Shown: positions 47,886 through 56,970, counted from the first letter of the stretch. The stretch: 64,000 nucleotides of DNA from GCA-002790615 sp964438025 (GCA_964438025.1 CAYTIK010000001.1:37585-101584), one strand, 5' to 3'. The notes: generated from the sequence alone by a model not told the origin. Translations and numbers: made by a program.

Positions 47886-49024
47886 ACTCTTAATTTTTTC
47901 ATCAAATCCAGATAAAATTTCAGATTATGGAGAGAAGCCAAGCGCATCGCCAACGGTTCTTTGGCCGCAAATAGATGGTGCAAATAAGCCCGGCTGTAAT
48001 TCCGGCACAATTCACAGGTGCAATTTCTATCTACCGGCTTAAAGTCTTTCTTAAATTTTTTATTATTGATATTTAGCGTTTCGTAAAAATTTCCAGAAAG
48101 TGCTTTCTTTTTCCAAAGAAAAAGCCGTCCATGACGTCCCTCGCGCGTGGGAATCACACAATCAAACATATCCCAGCCGTAGGAAACCGCACGGACAATG
48201 TCTTCCGGCGTGCCAATGCCCAGCGCAAACTTAAGTTTGTCATCCGGAATAAAGCTGGCAGTTTTTTGCAAAACTTCGGCCAAAAAATTACCTTCGCCAT
48301 CCACATGGCGAGCGCCAAAGCCGTAGCCATCCCAGCCTACGGCTGGTCCGTCCGCTCCCTGGCGGACGGAAGAACCAATTTTAATCAGTTCTTCCACACA
48401 TTTTTTCCTTAAGTCTAAATATTCGCCTCCTTGAATAACACAAAAAATTAACGGCCTATCCGCTTTTTTTATTTTTCTAACTTTCAACTGCTTTTTATAC
48501 TCAATCATACAACGCTCCGCCCAAATAATCGTCCGCTCCACCGCTTGCCTGATTTTTTCTTTGCTAAAGTCGTTAGGCGGTGGATCATCCAGGCACACCA
48601 GCATATCCACTCCCAAATCAAATTGAATTTGAATTGATTTTTCCGGAGTTAACTCATGATGGGAACCATCCAGCGGCGAACGGAAAACAACTTTCTGGTC
48701 CGTAATTTTTCCCACCTGCGGATTTTTGTGAATCAAAGAGAAAACCTGGTAGCCGCCGCTATCGGAAAGCAACGGTTTCTGCCATTGCATAAATCGATGT
48801 ACGCCTCCCGCTTTTTTGATAATTTCTATTCCCGGTTGGAGATATAAATGATACGTGTTAACCACCATCGGACCAATATTAATATCTTCCAAGTCTTTTT
48901 GGCTCAAGGATTTGACAAATCCTCGCGTCGCATCCGGCATAAAAAACGGAGTTTTAATTACTCCGCTTTTAGTTTCCAATCGGCCTTGGCGATTTTTTTT
49001 TCCTGCTAGTTTAAACATGCGCAA
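47876..49024 (-). CDS. tgt: tRNA-guanine transglycosylase
   Basis: Exchanges guanine-34 for a 7-deazaguanine (preQ1 in most bacteria) in GUN-anticodon tRNAs. ATRGFVKSLSQKDLE, LLSDSGGYQVFSL and VCLDDPPPNDF carry the active-site aspartates. Zinc ligands are in CTCELC plus a later histidine. 382 residues. An extra stretch GSSVRQGADGPAVGWDG is coded by two hairpins (48332-48370). The last residues RVPH and the stop come from the terminal repeat of the GIY-YIG element, so the natural C-terminus was replaced. Confidence 0.95.
   Translation of the reverse strand: MRMFKLAGKKNRQGRLETKSGVIKTPFFMPDATRGFVKSLSQKDLEDINIGPMVVNTYHLYLQPGIEIIKKAGGVHRFMQWQKPLLSDSGGYQVFSLIHKNPQVGKITDQKVVFRSPLDGSHHELTPEKSIQIQFDLGVDMLVCLDDPPPNDFSKEKIRQAVERTIIWAERCMIEYKKQLKVRKIKKADRPLIFCVIQGGEYLDLRKKCVEELIKIGSSVRQGADGPAVGWDGYGFGARHVDGEGNFLAEVLQKTASFIPDDKLKFALGIGTPEDIVRAVSYGWDMFDCVIPTREGRHGRLFLWKKKALSGNFYETLNINNKKFKKDFKPVDRNCTCELCRNYSRAYLHHLFAAKEPLAMRLASLHNLKFYLDLMKKLRVPH
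48332..48370. repeat. in-frame double hairpin inside tgt (family E)
   Basis: CCAGCC-TAC-GGCTGG is followed at once by TCCGTCCGC-TCCCTG-GCGGACGGA; both have perfect arms. They encode VRQGADGPAVG near the YGFG block of Tgt. The frame is kept. Confidence 0.75.
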
Positions 49025-49026
49025 AA

Positions 49027-50946
49027 TTAATCGGCTGATTTAACTTTATACCTATCTTCCAATTTAATATCCTCCCTCAAGGTAGTATTTTTTTCATTTC
49101 CGAAAAATCTGATTTCTTCTCCGGTAAAAAGATCTTGGGCGCTAAAAACAGTCTCGCCTACCAAGTTAACCGGCGAACTAATCTGATCGGGAGAAGGCTT
49201 TATTTTTACTTGAAAGACCACTTCCCGGGGAGAATTAAGAATTCCCGTACCTGATTCCAGCTGGCCAATTTCCCAAACTAAATTATTAGTTCTTTCATTG
49301 AAAGTGTAATGCAGAACCGCATCGGATGGATTCTTTATTTCTGTTACAGTCGCACCAGTAGGAATAACGGCTTCCACTTTAGCATCACTTAACTCATTAA
49401 AAGCATTGGAAATTTTCCAGTGGATAGCATAAGTAGTTTCTTTTCCGACTTGGGGAGGAACCGGTCCGGAATTTTCAATCACGGAATCGAAATAATAGCC
49501 CTTCGTTTCCAGCGAGACTTTGGAATTAAGTTTCATATCCATCCGATTGCCGGAAATAATTTTATTCGCTTCGATAGGCGTTGGCACATCCTGACTGTCA
49601 ATTTTAGCCAAACTGGAAATAATAAAGTTTTTATCAGAACCTTTTTCTACCGGCAAAGAATTTCTTACCCTAATACTGAATTTTACCGATCCTTCCTGTC
49701 CCGGATTGAATTTTTCTAACTCGGAAAAATCTGAAGCTTTCCAGGTGATTATTCTAGAATTTGAATCAAAAGCTCCGCCTTTTTCTAATTTCAAAGAGGA
49801 ATAATCCAAGGCCTCTCCTTCCAATTTTTCCGTCACAATGACATCGCGCAATCCAATATCTCCATCGTTTCTGAATTTAACTTCAAATCGGAGCAATTCG
49901 CCCAAATTAACATTCAAACTATCTTTGCCATTAACTGCCTGGCGGATAATCAAGGGCGAACCAATTATTTGCGTCGCCGCATTTTCTTCGTCATAAATGA
50001 CAAAATCCTTTCCGTCCATCACCCCGACATAGGCTTTAACTGTTCGAGTATAATTCCTCTCTCCGGAAAGTTTTCCGCTGATTATAATTTTCCCGCCTTG
50101 TCCGGGATTGAGCGTCCCGATGTGCCAGAAATTATTGCCTTCAGAATTAAGCGGTTCAGCTTTGGAAAAAACAAAACCCTCCGGATAATTTATCTTAATT
50201 TTCATGTCAGCGATTTCTTTTTCTCCGTCGTTCTGGTAATTGATTTGATAATCAATGGCGTCGTCACTGGCTAAATTCTGCGGAGCGCTGATTTCCAATT
50301 TAATCGGAGAAGATTGGACGGCCACGCTTAATTGCCCTTGGGAAACAAACTGGCCGCTAAGGCTTGCAGGCGTATAATTAATTTCTGCTTTAAGATAAAT
50401 CAAAGCTCCCTTAGGGCTAAAAATTTTTCCCTTAAATTCCACGCTGCCTTCTTTTCGGCCGGGAATATCGCCCAAGTTCAGCAAAAAACTATTAGATCCT
50501 TCCGGACGAAAATCCGGATTATTTTCCGGAATGAAATTTTTAGGAAAATTAATCTTTAAAACTGCATCTTTTAAAGTGCTCCGGTTGTTATTTTTGTATT
50601 TTACCTGATAAATTAAACTTTTACCGCTCAATACTTCCTGAGATCCGCTAAGAGAAACTTCTACCCGCTCTTGGCTGAAAGACATCTGGCGGAATTTAAA
50701 AAATCCCAGCAGCAGTAGAATAAATAAAACTACGCCGCCGGCAAGCATAAAGCCGGTTTTCCAAACTTTTTTCCGCGCCAAACGTGCTTGTTCCGCCTCA
50801 ATAATCCAAGCATCATCCTTGACAAAGCTTTTTTTGGCAATGTCCATCGGCGCAAAACGCGGATCAAATCCGGTCTGCCCTAGCTGGGAAAGCTTCTCAT
50901 CATTTTCCCGCTTATAAAGCTTATTTTTTATATCGTAAAGTGACAT
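49027..50946 (-). CDS. membrane-anchored surface protein with DUF11/CARDB-like repeats
   Basis: 639 residues. The N-terminal 60 residues are cytoplasmic and charged. One membrane helix follows (FMLAGGVVLFILLLLGFF). The rest lies outside as tandem Ig-like beta domains of about 130 residues: each has a YxxxYxNxG/D pattern (LIYQVKYKNNNRSTLKD, IDYQINYQNDGEKEIAD, LRFEVKFRNDGDIGLRD) and a LGDIPG/IGTLNPG/WEIGQLESG turn. Such repeats occur in bacterial surface and adhesion proteins. It is adjacent to tgt with a two-base gap. The role is unknown. Confidence 0.8.
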   Translation of the reverse strand: MSLYDIKNKLYKRENDEKLSQLGQTGFDPRFAPMDIAKKSFVKDDAWIIEAEQARLARKKVWKTGFMLAGGVVLFILLLLGFFKFRQMSFSQERVEVSLSGSQEVLSGKSLIYQVKYKNNNRSTLKDAVLKINFPKNFIPENNPDFRPEGSNSFLLNLGDIPGRKEGSVEFKGKIFSPKGALIYLKAEINYTPASLSGQFVSQGQLSVAVQSSPIKLEISAPQNLASDDAIDYQINYQNDGEKEIADMKIKINYPEGFVFSKAEPLNSEGNNFWHIGTLNPGQGGKIIISGKLSGERNYTRTVKAYVGVMDGKDFVIYDEENAATQIIGSPLIIRQAVNGKDSLNVNLGELLRFEVKFRNDGDIGLRDVIVTEKLEGEALDYSSLKLEKGGAFDSNSRIITWKASDFSELEKFNPGQEGSVKFSIRVRNSLPVEKGSDKNFIISSLAKIDSQDVPTPIEANKIISGNRMDMKLNSKVSLETKGYYFDSVIENSGPVPPQVGKETTYAIHWKISNAFNELSDAKVEAVIPTGATVTEIKNPSDAVLHYTFNERTNNLVWEIGQLESGTGILNSPREVVFQVKIKPSPDQISSPVNLVGETVFSAQDLFTGEEIRFFGNEKNTTLREDIKLEDRYKVKSAD

Positions 50947-51002
50947 AACATTAATAGCTTAGATGCCTTTATTATAAAATTTTATCACCTTCATGGCAAA
51001 TC

Positions 51003-51722
51003 CTAAATTCCTTCCATCCAAATCAAATATCTCTTCGCGATTTTTTCCAAATCCTGGATTTCTTCCGGCGTGATTGCCAGTTTCTTCAGATTTTTGAGAA
51101 GATTTTTGGCAAAAATCCGGATAATTTTAATAGAACTGTCTTTGACTGGAAAATCATCTTCTAAGTCTTTGGGACAATTAGCACATAAAAATCCCCCTCG
51201 ACTAGGACTGAAAAAATTCTTTCCCGCTTTTAATGTTTTTCCGCAAGACAAGCATTTTCCAACCTCTAATCCATATCCTAACTGATGTGTAAATTTAAAT
51301 AAAAACCCCAATCGAAGCAGCGTTATTTTTTCCATTTTTTCTCCGGTTATTTTTTCTAAAGTTTCCAAATAACTTAAAAGCAGTTGGAAGACTTTTTCAT
51401 CTGGTTGTTGCTCGGGAATTAGTTTATCCGCCAATTTAAAAACAACAAAAACATCTTTGGCCAATTCCCAATTTGAGCGGATGGCGGGAAAACTGTTTTC
51501 AATTATCGAGCCGGAAATTTGCCCCAAGCCTTTTCCCCGAGAAACAAAAATTTCCGCAAAAGTTAAAGGTTCTAAAAAGCCGGCCAGTTTGGCGTTGATT
51601 TTCCGCACGCCTTTGCCTAAAACTCTAATTTTCCCCGCCTCCATTGTCAAAATCGTATAGACTCTGTCTGCCTCACCTACCTCCCGGCTATTCAATACGA
51701 TTCCGCTATAACGATAATCCAT
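51003..51722 (-). CDS. recO: DNA repair protein RecO
   Basis: RecF-pathway mediator that anneals strands and loads RecA. The OB-fold N-terminus is YSGIVLNSREVGEADRVYTI followed by GKIRVLGKGVRKINAKLAG. The zinc site is CLSCGKTL with FLCANC. 239 residues, normal length. Five bases after the upstream membrane gene. Confidence 0.92.
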   Translation of the reverse strand: MDYRYSGIVLNSREVGEADRVYTILTMEAGKIRVLGKGVRKINAKLAGFLEPLTFAEIFVSRGKGLGQISGSIIENSFPAIRSNWELAKDVFVVFKLADKLIPEQQPDEKVFQLLLSYLETLEKITGEKMEKITLLRLGFLFKFTHQLGYGLEVGKCLSCGKTLKAGKNFFSPSRGGFLCANCPKDLEDDFPVKDSSIKIIRIFAKNLLKNLKKLAITPEEIQDLEKIAKRYLIWMEGI

Positions 51723-51727
51723 GAAAG

Positions 51728-52189
51728 TTAAAGCTCTTCTTTATCTGAAAAGCTTGACCATCTTTGGCGGGAATAAAGATAAAAGAAGTATATAATTACG
51801 CCAGACTCGATGACGCAATAATAAAACCAAGGCTGCATCTCGCAAACATCCAGTTTTTTCCAAGTCCACAAAGCTAAAAGCGTTATTAATAATTCCCAAA
51901 ACCACTGGATCTTCTTTTTATTTTTTAAGCCAAAAGATAAATTAAAGACTAGTAAAAACAAATACGCGCCAAAAAGAGAAATCCAGAATTTTTCCGGCCA
52001 CTCCTCACAATCAATTTCTCGAGTGACATTTTCTTCCCGCACCGCGAAAGCCGCTTTTTCGTCAATCCGGCCAGAGAAAATCTTGCCCGCTGAATTTTGC
52101 GCTAAGACTGTAGTGAAAAATCCCAATATCAGGCCCACAATCGCCAAAAAAATGACTCCTCTTTTGATTGTATTTATACTTAAATCCAT
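51728..52189 (-). CDS. 153-residue membrane protein, unknown
   Basis: Not recognised. An N-terminal hydrophobic segment (GVIFLAIVGLILGFFTTVLA) looks like a signal anchor. About 50 extracytoplasmic residues with CEEWPEKFW follow. Then come two or three helices (LFGAYLFLLVFNLSFGL, FWELLITLLALWTW, VIESGVIIYFFYLY). Coupled to recO by a five-base gap. No function is suggested. Confidence 0.6.
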   Translation of the reverse strand: MDLSINTIKRGVIFLAIVGLILGFFTTVLAQNSAGKIFSGRIDEKAAFAVREENVTREIDCEEWPEKFWISLFGAYLFLLVFNLSFGLKNKKKIQWFWELLITLLALWTWKKLDVCEMQPWFYYCVIESGVIIYFFYLYSRQRWSSFSDKEEL

Positions 52190-52232
52190 AATTTTAATCT
52201 ATGTGTTAATTATATGGGCAATGTTAAATAAT

Positions 52233-52266
52233 GTAAAAGAGGCTCCAGCGCACGCGCTAAAGCCTC
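52233..52266 (-). terminator. terminator of the 38-residue peptide gene
   Basis: Minus-strand GAGGCTTTAGCGCG pairs with CGCTGGAGCCTC and is followed by TTTTACATT. Confidence 0.75.
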
Positions 52267-52293
52267 CCTAGATTCCTACCTGATTTAAGGGCT

Positions 52294-52410
52294 CTACTTT
52301 CCATCGTCGGATTCTTTATTTTTTTTGATCCTTACCAATGCCATAATGGCAAGAATCAATATAAAAATAATAAATCCATACTTCATTGCAAATGCTACCA
52401 TCATTTCCAT
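52294..52410 (-). CDS. 38-residue single-helix membrane peptide
   Basis: AAGGAGG lies seven bases before the ATG. The product MEMMVAFAMKYGFIIFILIL continues to a second half (AIMALVRIKKNKES) and ends DDGK. One membrane helix is followed by a basic then acidic tail. A terminator lies just after the stop. Not recognised. It lies between ileS and the recO pair, about 25 bases after the ileS stop. Confidence 0.6.
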   Translation of the reverse strand: MEMMVAFAMKYGFIIFILILAIMALVRIKKNKESDDGK

Positions 52411-52436
52411 GATCCGCCTCCTTGAGTTTTTGATAG

Positions 52437-55400
52437 TTAGTCTTTTTTTATCTGCAATTTTATTTTTTCTCCGTCGATGACGGATTCCTTTTCCAGATCT
52501 GCGTTTTCAATATTTTCTGATTTTAGCTCGTTGGCCAAAATCTCCTTAGCAATAATATCGCCGAATTTTTCAAAGACCTGCGACATTCCAGAATAGCTGA
52601 CAATTATGCGATTGTCAACTTCATAACCCGCTTCCTTGCGCATTTCCTGGATGAAGCGGATAATTTCGCGGGCTTGGCCTTCGAGTTTTAGTTCTGGAGT
52701 AATTTTGGTATCCAGTTCGATTTCTTTAAATTTTTTATCTTGAATAACTTTTTTAACATTCACTTCTTCTTGGATGATTTTCAAAAATTCCTTGCTTAAT
52801 TCCTGACTCATAATTCTTAATTCCGCTAAGGGTTGGCGCACTTTTATACCATTTTTGGCTCTAAGCTGCAGCGCTACCGTAATAATATTCCTGGTTTCCG
52901 CCATTTTGTTATTTAATTTTTCATCAATCAGTTTTTCATCCGCTTTGGGAAAATCGGTCAGATGCACGGACCCGCCTGCATCGCTATGCGAAGCATTGCG
53001 GGCAGGTTCTTCACCGGTTAGATTTTTATAGATTTCTTCCGCAATAAATGGCGTAAACGGTGCCATCAGCTTGGCCAGTTCTGTTAATACCGTCCAAAGT
53101 GTCTGATAAGCATTTTCTTTATCGGCGTCGTCTTCCGATTTCCAAAATCGCTTACGGCTGCGGCGGATATACCAATTAGAAAGATTATCAACAAATAACT
53201 CGAATGGTTTGGTTGATTTTACCAAATCATAACCTTGCATGCTTTCATCCACTTTTTTTATCAATTTATGCAGTTCGGAAATAATCCATTTATCTAATAA
53301 GTTTTTAGTTGGTGCTTGGTGGTTAATAGTCTTTAACGGTTCCCACTTATCCACACCGGCATACAGAACAAAGAAGGAATAACTATTCCACAAAGTCGCC
53401 AAGACTTTTCTTTGAATATCCTGAATCGGTTTTTCGGAAAAATTAATATTCTGCGCATCCAGCAGCGGCGAGGATAAAAAATAAAAACGTAAGGCATCGG
53501 CGCTATATTTTTCCAAGACAACATCTGGCAAGGTGTAATTTCCCAGTGATTTAGACATTTTTTTGCCATCTGATCCGGCAATAGTCCCTGTCGTCACAAC
53601 ATTTTTGAAACTTTCTTTGCCGAATATCCCTACGGAAACAACATGCAGCACGTAGAACCAAGCTCTGGTTTGCGCGATATATTCGGAAATAAAATCAGTT
53701 GGAAAACTTTTTTCAAATTTTTCCTTATTCTCAAAAGGATAATGAAATTGGGCGAAAGGCATTGAGCCGGACTCAATCCAGGAATCAAAAACTTGCGGAA
53801 TTCTTTTCATAACTCCTCCGCATTTACAAGCAAATGAAATATTATCTACCCCCGGCCGATGATAATCTTCCAGTTCTACTCCGGAAACTTCCTTCAGCTC
53901 CGCGTATGATCCAAAAACTTTAATCTCTTGGCAATTTTCCCTATCGCATTTCCAAACCGGAATGGCTGTCCCAAAATAGCGATCACGAGAAATATTCCAA
54001 TCCGGCGCGCTTTCAATTCCGTTCTGAAAACGACCGTGTTTGAGAAAATCCGGAAACCAACTAATATTTTCATTCTGAGCGATTAAATCTGGCCGCATTT
54101 TAGCAATGTTTACATACCAAGCCGGTTGTGCCTTATAAATCAATTTTGTATGACACCGGTGGCAATGCGGGTAACTATGCGTTATTTGTTCTCGTTTAAA
54201 AAGTATCTTGTATTCTTTTAGCCAAGCTACAATTTTATCATTGGCATCCCAAACTTTTTGTCCCTGCCATTTGCCTTCCGTAAGTTTTCCCTCATCATCT
54301 ACATTCATAATAATTGGCAAATCGTCAGTTTTTCTGGCATTAAAGTCATCTTCTCCGAAAGCTGGCGCAATATGCACAATCCCCGTTCCGTCTTCAGTTG
54401 TTACGAAATTAGCTACGATAACTTTGTAAGCATTTTCTTCAAGCTTATCATGTAATTCAATATTTTTGACAACATCTTTAGATCTTTTTTTAAAATTATT
54501 ATCTTCTTTAATAGCAAATACTGATTCCTTATTTTCCTTTAAATCTATATTTTTAAGTGACGGAATAAACATCCCTGCCTTAATATTATTTTGATAATAA
54601 TCAAATATTGGCTCATATTTTTTACCCATTAAATCTTTACCTTTAAATTCTGCTTCAACTTTATATTCTTTACCGGCAAAAACTTCTTCAACCCTATCTT
54701 TGGCTAAAATATAATAATCTTCTCCGCAAATAATTTTAACGTAATTAATTTCTCCGCCTACCGCCAAAGCCACGTTAGCTAAAAGCGTCCAAGGCGTCGT
54801 CGTCCAAACGAGAAAATAAGCATTCTCTTCGCCTCTAATTTTCATTTTCACATATACCGACGGATCGCTGTCCATTTCATAACTATTATCCATCGCAATT
54901 TCAAAATTTGATAATGGCGTTGAACAGCGTGGGCAATAAAGTGAAACGCGCACATCTTCATAAATCAAACCTTTTTTAAACAATTCCGAAAATGCCCACC
55001 AAACCGATTCCATATAACCTTTATCCATGGTCTTGTAGGCATTTTTAAATTCCACCCAGCGGCCGATGCGATCAATAATATCTTCCCATTCGCTGGCAAT
55101 TTGGGAAGTCTCAGAGAGGCAAGCTTCATTGAACTTGGCAATTCCGATTTTTTCCTCAATTTCTTTTTTGCTCTTGATCCCCAATTTTTTTTCCACCATA
55201 TTTTCCGCCGGCAGACCATGGCAATCCCATCCCCAGCGCCGTTCTATTCGGTAACCTTTCATAGCCCAATATCTCGGCACAGTATCTTTAACAATGGAAG
55301 AAAGCAAGGTTCCATAATGCGGCACCCCTGTAATAAAGGGTGGGCCATCATAAAAGCTGTAATATTTATCTTTGCTTCTTTGCTCAATCGACTTTTCAAA

Positions 55401-55481
55401 AGTTTTGTCTTCTTTCCAAAATTCGATTACCTCTTTTTCCATTTCGGAATATTTTTTTCGCGCGTCGACTTTTTTAAACAT
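52437..55481 (-). CDS. ileS: isoleucyl-tRNA synthetase
   Basis: Class I synthetase, 1014 residues. PFITGVPHYGTLL carries the HIGH-type motif (PHYG). The editing domain has LVWTTTPWTLLANVALAV and IVHIAPAFGEDDF. The KMSKS loop is GKKMSKSLGNYTLPDVV. Motifs RRWGWDCHGLPAEN and WYIRRSRKRFWK are also typical. A family A palindrome inserts PARNASHSDAGGSVHL in frame in the C-terminal helical region (52971-53006). The start overlaps the upstream membrane gene by eight bases. Both lie behind a T-box leader. Confidence 0.97.
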   Translation of the reverse strand: MFKKVDARKKYSEMEKEVIEFWKEDKTFEKSIEQRSKDKYYSFYDGPPFITGVPHYGTLLSSIVKDTVPRYWAMKGYRIERRWGWDCHGLPAENMVEKKLGIKSKKEIEEKIGIAKFNEACLSETSQIASEWEDIIDRIGRWVEFKNAYKTMDKGYMESVWWAFSELFKKGLIYEDVRVSLYCPRCSTPLSNFEIAMDNSYEMDSDPSVYVKMKIRGEENAYFLVWTTTPWTLLANVALAVGGEINYVKIICGEDYYILAKDRVEEVFAGKEYKVEAEFKGKDLMGKKYEPIFDYYQNNIKAGMFIPSLKNIDLKENKESVFAIKEDNNFKKRSKDVVKNIELHDKLEENAYKVIVANFVTTEDGTGIVHIAPAFGEDDFNARKTDDLPIIMNVDDEGKLTEGKWQGQKVWDANDKIVAWLKEYKILFKREQITHSYPHCHRCHTKLIYKAQPAWYVNIAKMRPDLIAQNENISWFPDFLKHGRFQNGIESAPDWNISRDRYFGTAIPVWKCDRENCQEIKVFGSYAELKEVSGVELEDYHRPGVDNISFACKCGGVMKRIPQVFDSWIESGSMPFAQFHYPFENKEKFEKSFPTDFISEYIAQTRAWFYVLHVVSVGIFGKESFKNVVTTGTIAGSDGKKMSKSLGNYTLPDVVLEKYSADALRFYFLSSPLLDAQNINFSEKPIQDIQRKVLATLWNSYSFFVLYAGVDKWEPLKTINHQAPTKNLLDKWIISELHKLIKKVDESMQGYDLVKSTKPFELFVDNLSNWYIRRSRKRFWKSEDDADKENAYQTLWTVLTELAKLMAPFTPFIAEEIYKNLTGEEPARNASHSDAGGSVHLTDFPKADEKLIDEKLNNKMAETRNIITVALQLRAKNGIKVRQPLAELRIMSQELSKEFLKIIQEEVNVKKVIQDKKFKEIELDTKITPELKLEGQAREIIRFIQEMRKEAGYEVDNRIIVSYSGMSQVFEKFGDIIAKEILANELKSENIENADLEKESVIDGEKIKLQIKKD
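52971..53006. repeat. in-frame 36-bp palindrome inside ileS (family A)
   Basis: Begins CCCGCCTGCATCGCTATGCG and ends AAGCATTGCGGGCAGG. Left and right arms pair almost fully. It encodes PARNASHSDAGG between NLTGEE and the conserved VHLTDFPKAD. Confidence 0.9.
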
Positions 55482-55911
55482 AAATTTTAATTGAAATTAA
55501 TAATAAAATTATGGTAAAAACTATTTCTGTCTTGGAAAAAATTGGCAACCAGCCTTTAATTTTTATTTTTAAGGGATAAAAATATTGCTTTTCATCTTTA
55601 TCCGGAAAATCCAAAGCTAAATGCAACATATAGCCTGAAAAAAAATAAATACCCCCGGAAAAACTTATAACAAAAACGATTAGGGACAACAGTAATCCTC
55701 CTAAAATAGAATGCCCGTATTTTGTTTTATACCTGATACCGTATTTTTCTTCGTTCACTACGCTATCTACTAATTTATTTATAGAAAATAATTTATTTTT
55801 AAAAATAATGAAAATATGATCAATGTCAGGAATTACCGAACCCAGAAACCAGAACCAGGAAAAATGATTTTCAGCAGGAAGTGTTCCGATTATAATGTGC
55901 GCCAATATCAT
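55474..55911 (-). CDS. YdjM-like membrane-bound metal-dependent hydrolase
   Basis: 145 residues with three or four helices. MILAHIIIGTLP has the N-terminal histidine. WFLGSVIPDIDHIFI carries the PDxDH motif, TKYGHSILGGLL the GHS motif, and YMLHLALDFPD the HxxxD motif, all typical of the YdjM family of inner-membrane putative hydrolases. It is the first gene after the ileS T-box, and its end overlaps ileS by eight bases. Its expression should therefore follow isoleucine-tRNA charging, though its role in that context is unclear. Confidence 0.75.
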   Translation of the reverse strand: MILAHIIIGTLPAENHFSWFWFLGSVIPDIDHIFIIFKNKLFSINKLVDSVVNEEKYGIRYKTKYGHSILGGLLLSLIVFVISFSGGIYFFSGYMLHLALDFPDKDEKQYFYPLKIKIKGWLPIFSKTEIVFTIILLLISIKIYV

Positions 55912-55914
55912 AAA

Positions 55915-56145
55915 ATAAAAAACATCCTTAAAGTCATATAAGGACGCTTCCGCGTGGTACCACCTTAATTTTCCCGTCAGTCGTGACTGACAGGACTCAA
56001 TTTTGGCTATTACGGGCCCTGCCCGCAGTTGCTACGCATAAGCGTTGCAGGCGGGCTAACCGGCGAGATCTACTCATCAATAAAGATTTTCTTCTCGCAG
56101 CTCCGAGGTGATAGCCTCATCATCGCTTTTATATGATTTAACTAT
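55915..56145 (-). promoter_or_regulatory. T-box riboswitch, isoleucine type, upstream of ileS
   Basis: The minus strand carries the T-box core AAGGTGGTACCACGCGG (55950-55966), whose UGGU can pair with an uncharged tRNA ACCA end. Upstream, GAGG-CTATCA-CCTC (56105-56118) forms a very short stem with ATC, an isoleucine codon, in the loop (56110-56112). Between them are GAGAAGAAAATC and AGTAGATCTCGCCGG blocks. A terminator stem TCCTTA/TAAGGA with TTTTTTATTTT (55915-55944) directly precedes the ATG of the first gene, and AAGGA within it could double as ribosome site. A family A palindrome sits in the central arm. Confidence 0.85.
56018..56055. repeat. family A palindrome inside the T-box leader
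   Basis: Begins CCTGCCCGCAGTTGCTACGC and ends ATAAGCGTTGCAGGCGGG. In the RNA it extends a stem closed by GGUUA with UAGCC, so the insertion lengthens one arm without touching the specifier stem or the T-box core. Confidence 0.85.
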
Positions 56146-56157
56146 AAATTAAACCCG

Positions 56158-56202
56158 ATAAAAAAACAAGGGCACCGATACAGCAACGCTGTTGATGCCC
56201 TT
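56158..56202 (-). terminator. terminator of the ParB-like pseudogene
   Basis: Minus-strand AAGGGCATCAACAGCG with CGCTGTATCGGTGCCCTT-type complement (outer arms AAGGGCA/TGCCCTT), followed by GTTTTTTTATC. Confidence 0.8.
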
Positions 56203-56209
56203 AACTTCT

Positions 56210-56970
56210 TCAAGTTACAGATCGGATTTTTTCTTCGACTCTGTCCACAAATAGCCTTATTCTTTTCATCAATTCAGACATGTCCAACGGATGAGGATTT
56301 CTCACTTTTGCAACTTCATCATCATTAAGCGACAGCAGTTCTTTGATGCTTTGCAAAAATTCATTCCCCTTAACGTGTGTATTGCTAAGAACTAGTTCCT
56401 CGTGAGTTTTATGACTTCTGCCCTTTTTACTTTTTTGCGGTTTTATTCCTTTGTTTTGGGCAGCTCCGCGCAGAATACGCGCCGCTTCATTAGGATGCAA
56501 GGGTTTACCCTTAGCCGTTGCCGCTTTCCATAAAACATCCAGCATAAACCCCTGATCAGCCTTCGGATATGTGGCCAATTGCAACGCTAAGCCCTTGTCT
56601 ATTTTGCCCACCAGGAGCAATCCTTGGATTTCATCGTTTAATTTCAGATACTTCAAAAGATTGTAAAGAGTTCCGGCGCCTTTCCCCATCTCTTCGGCAA
56701 TTTCTTCTATGCCGTAGCCCATAGATTGAAATCTTTTAACGACATGCGCTTCTTCGATGGGAGACATGTTTTCCTGATTCCAGTTGGTCTTGGCGCTAAT
56801 AACAAAAACCTCGCTATCCGTCATTTCCTCTCGGATAAAACAAGAAATTACTTTAAGATTAGCCTTTTTTGCCGCCCTCCAACGTCTTTGGGAAGTTTAA
56901 CTATTGATCCCACACGCGCCGTGATCTTTCCGTTTTCAAAAACACCAGGAATGTCATTCGTATTTATCAT
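56210..56970 (-). pseudogene. ParB-like DNA-binding protein, frameshifted
   Basis: A 40-residue frame starts MINTNDIPGVFENGKITARV and stops at 56848. In the next frame, without a start codon, SQRRWRAAKKANLKVISCF leads into MTDSEVFVISAKTNWNQENM and SPIEEAHVVKRFQSMGYGIE, typical of ParB (GERRWRAAK box, then NxxRExxSPxEEA, then a helix-turn-helix at EEIAEEMGKGAGTLYNLLKY). The usual segment with the NPxQPR box is missing, so there is probably a deletion as well as a frameshift. The region from 56824 down (204 residues) could still be made as a shorter protein. Confidence 0.65.
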
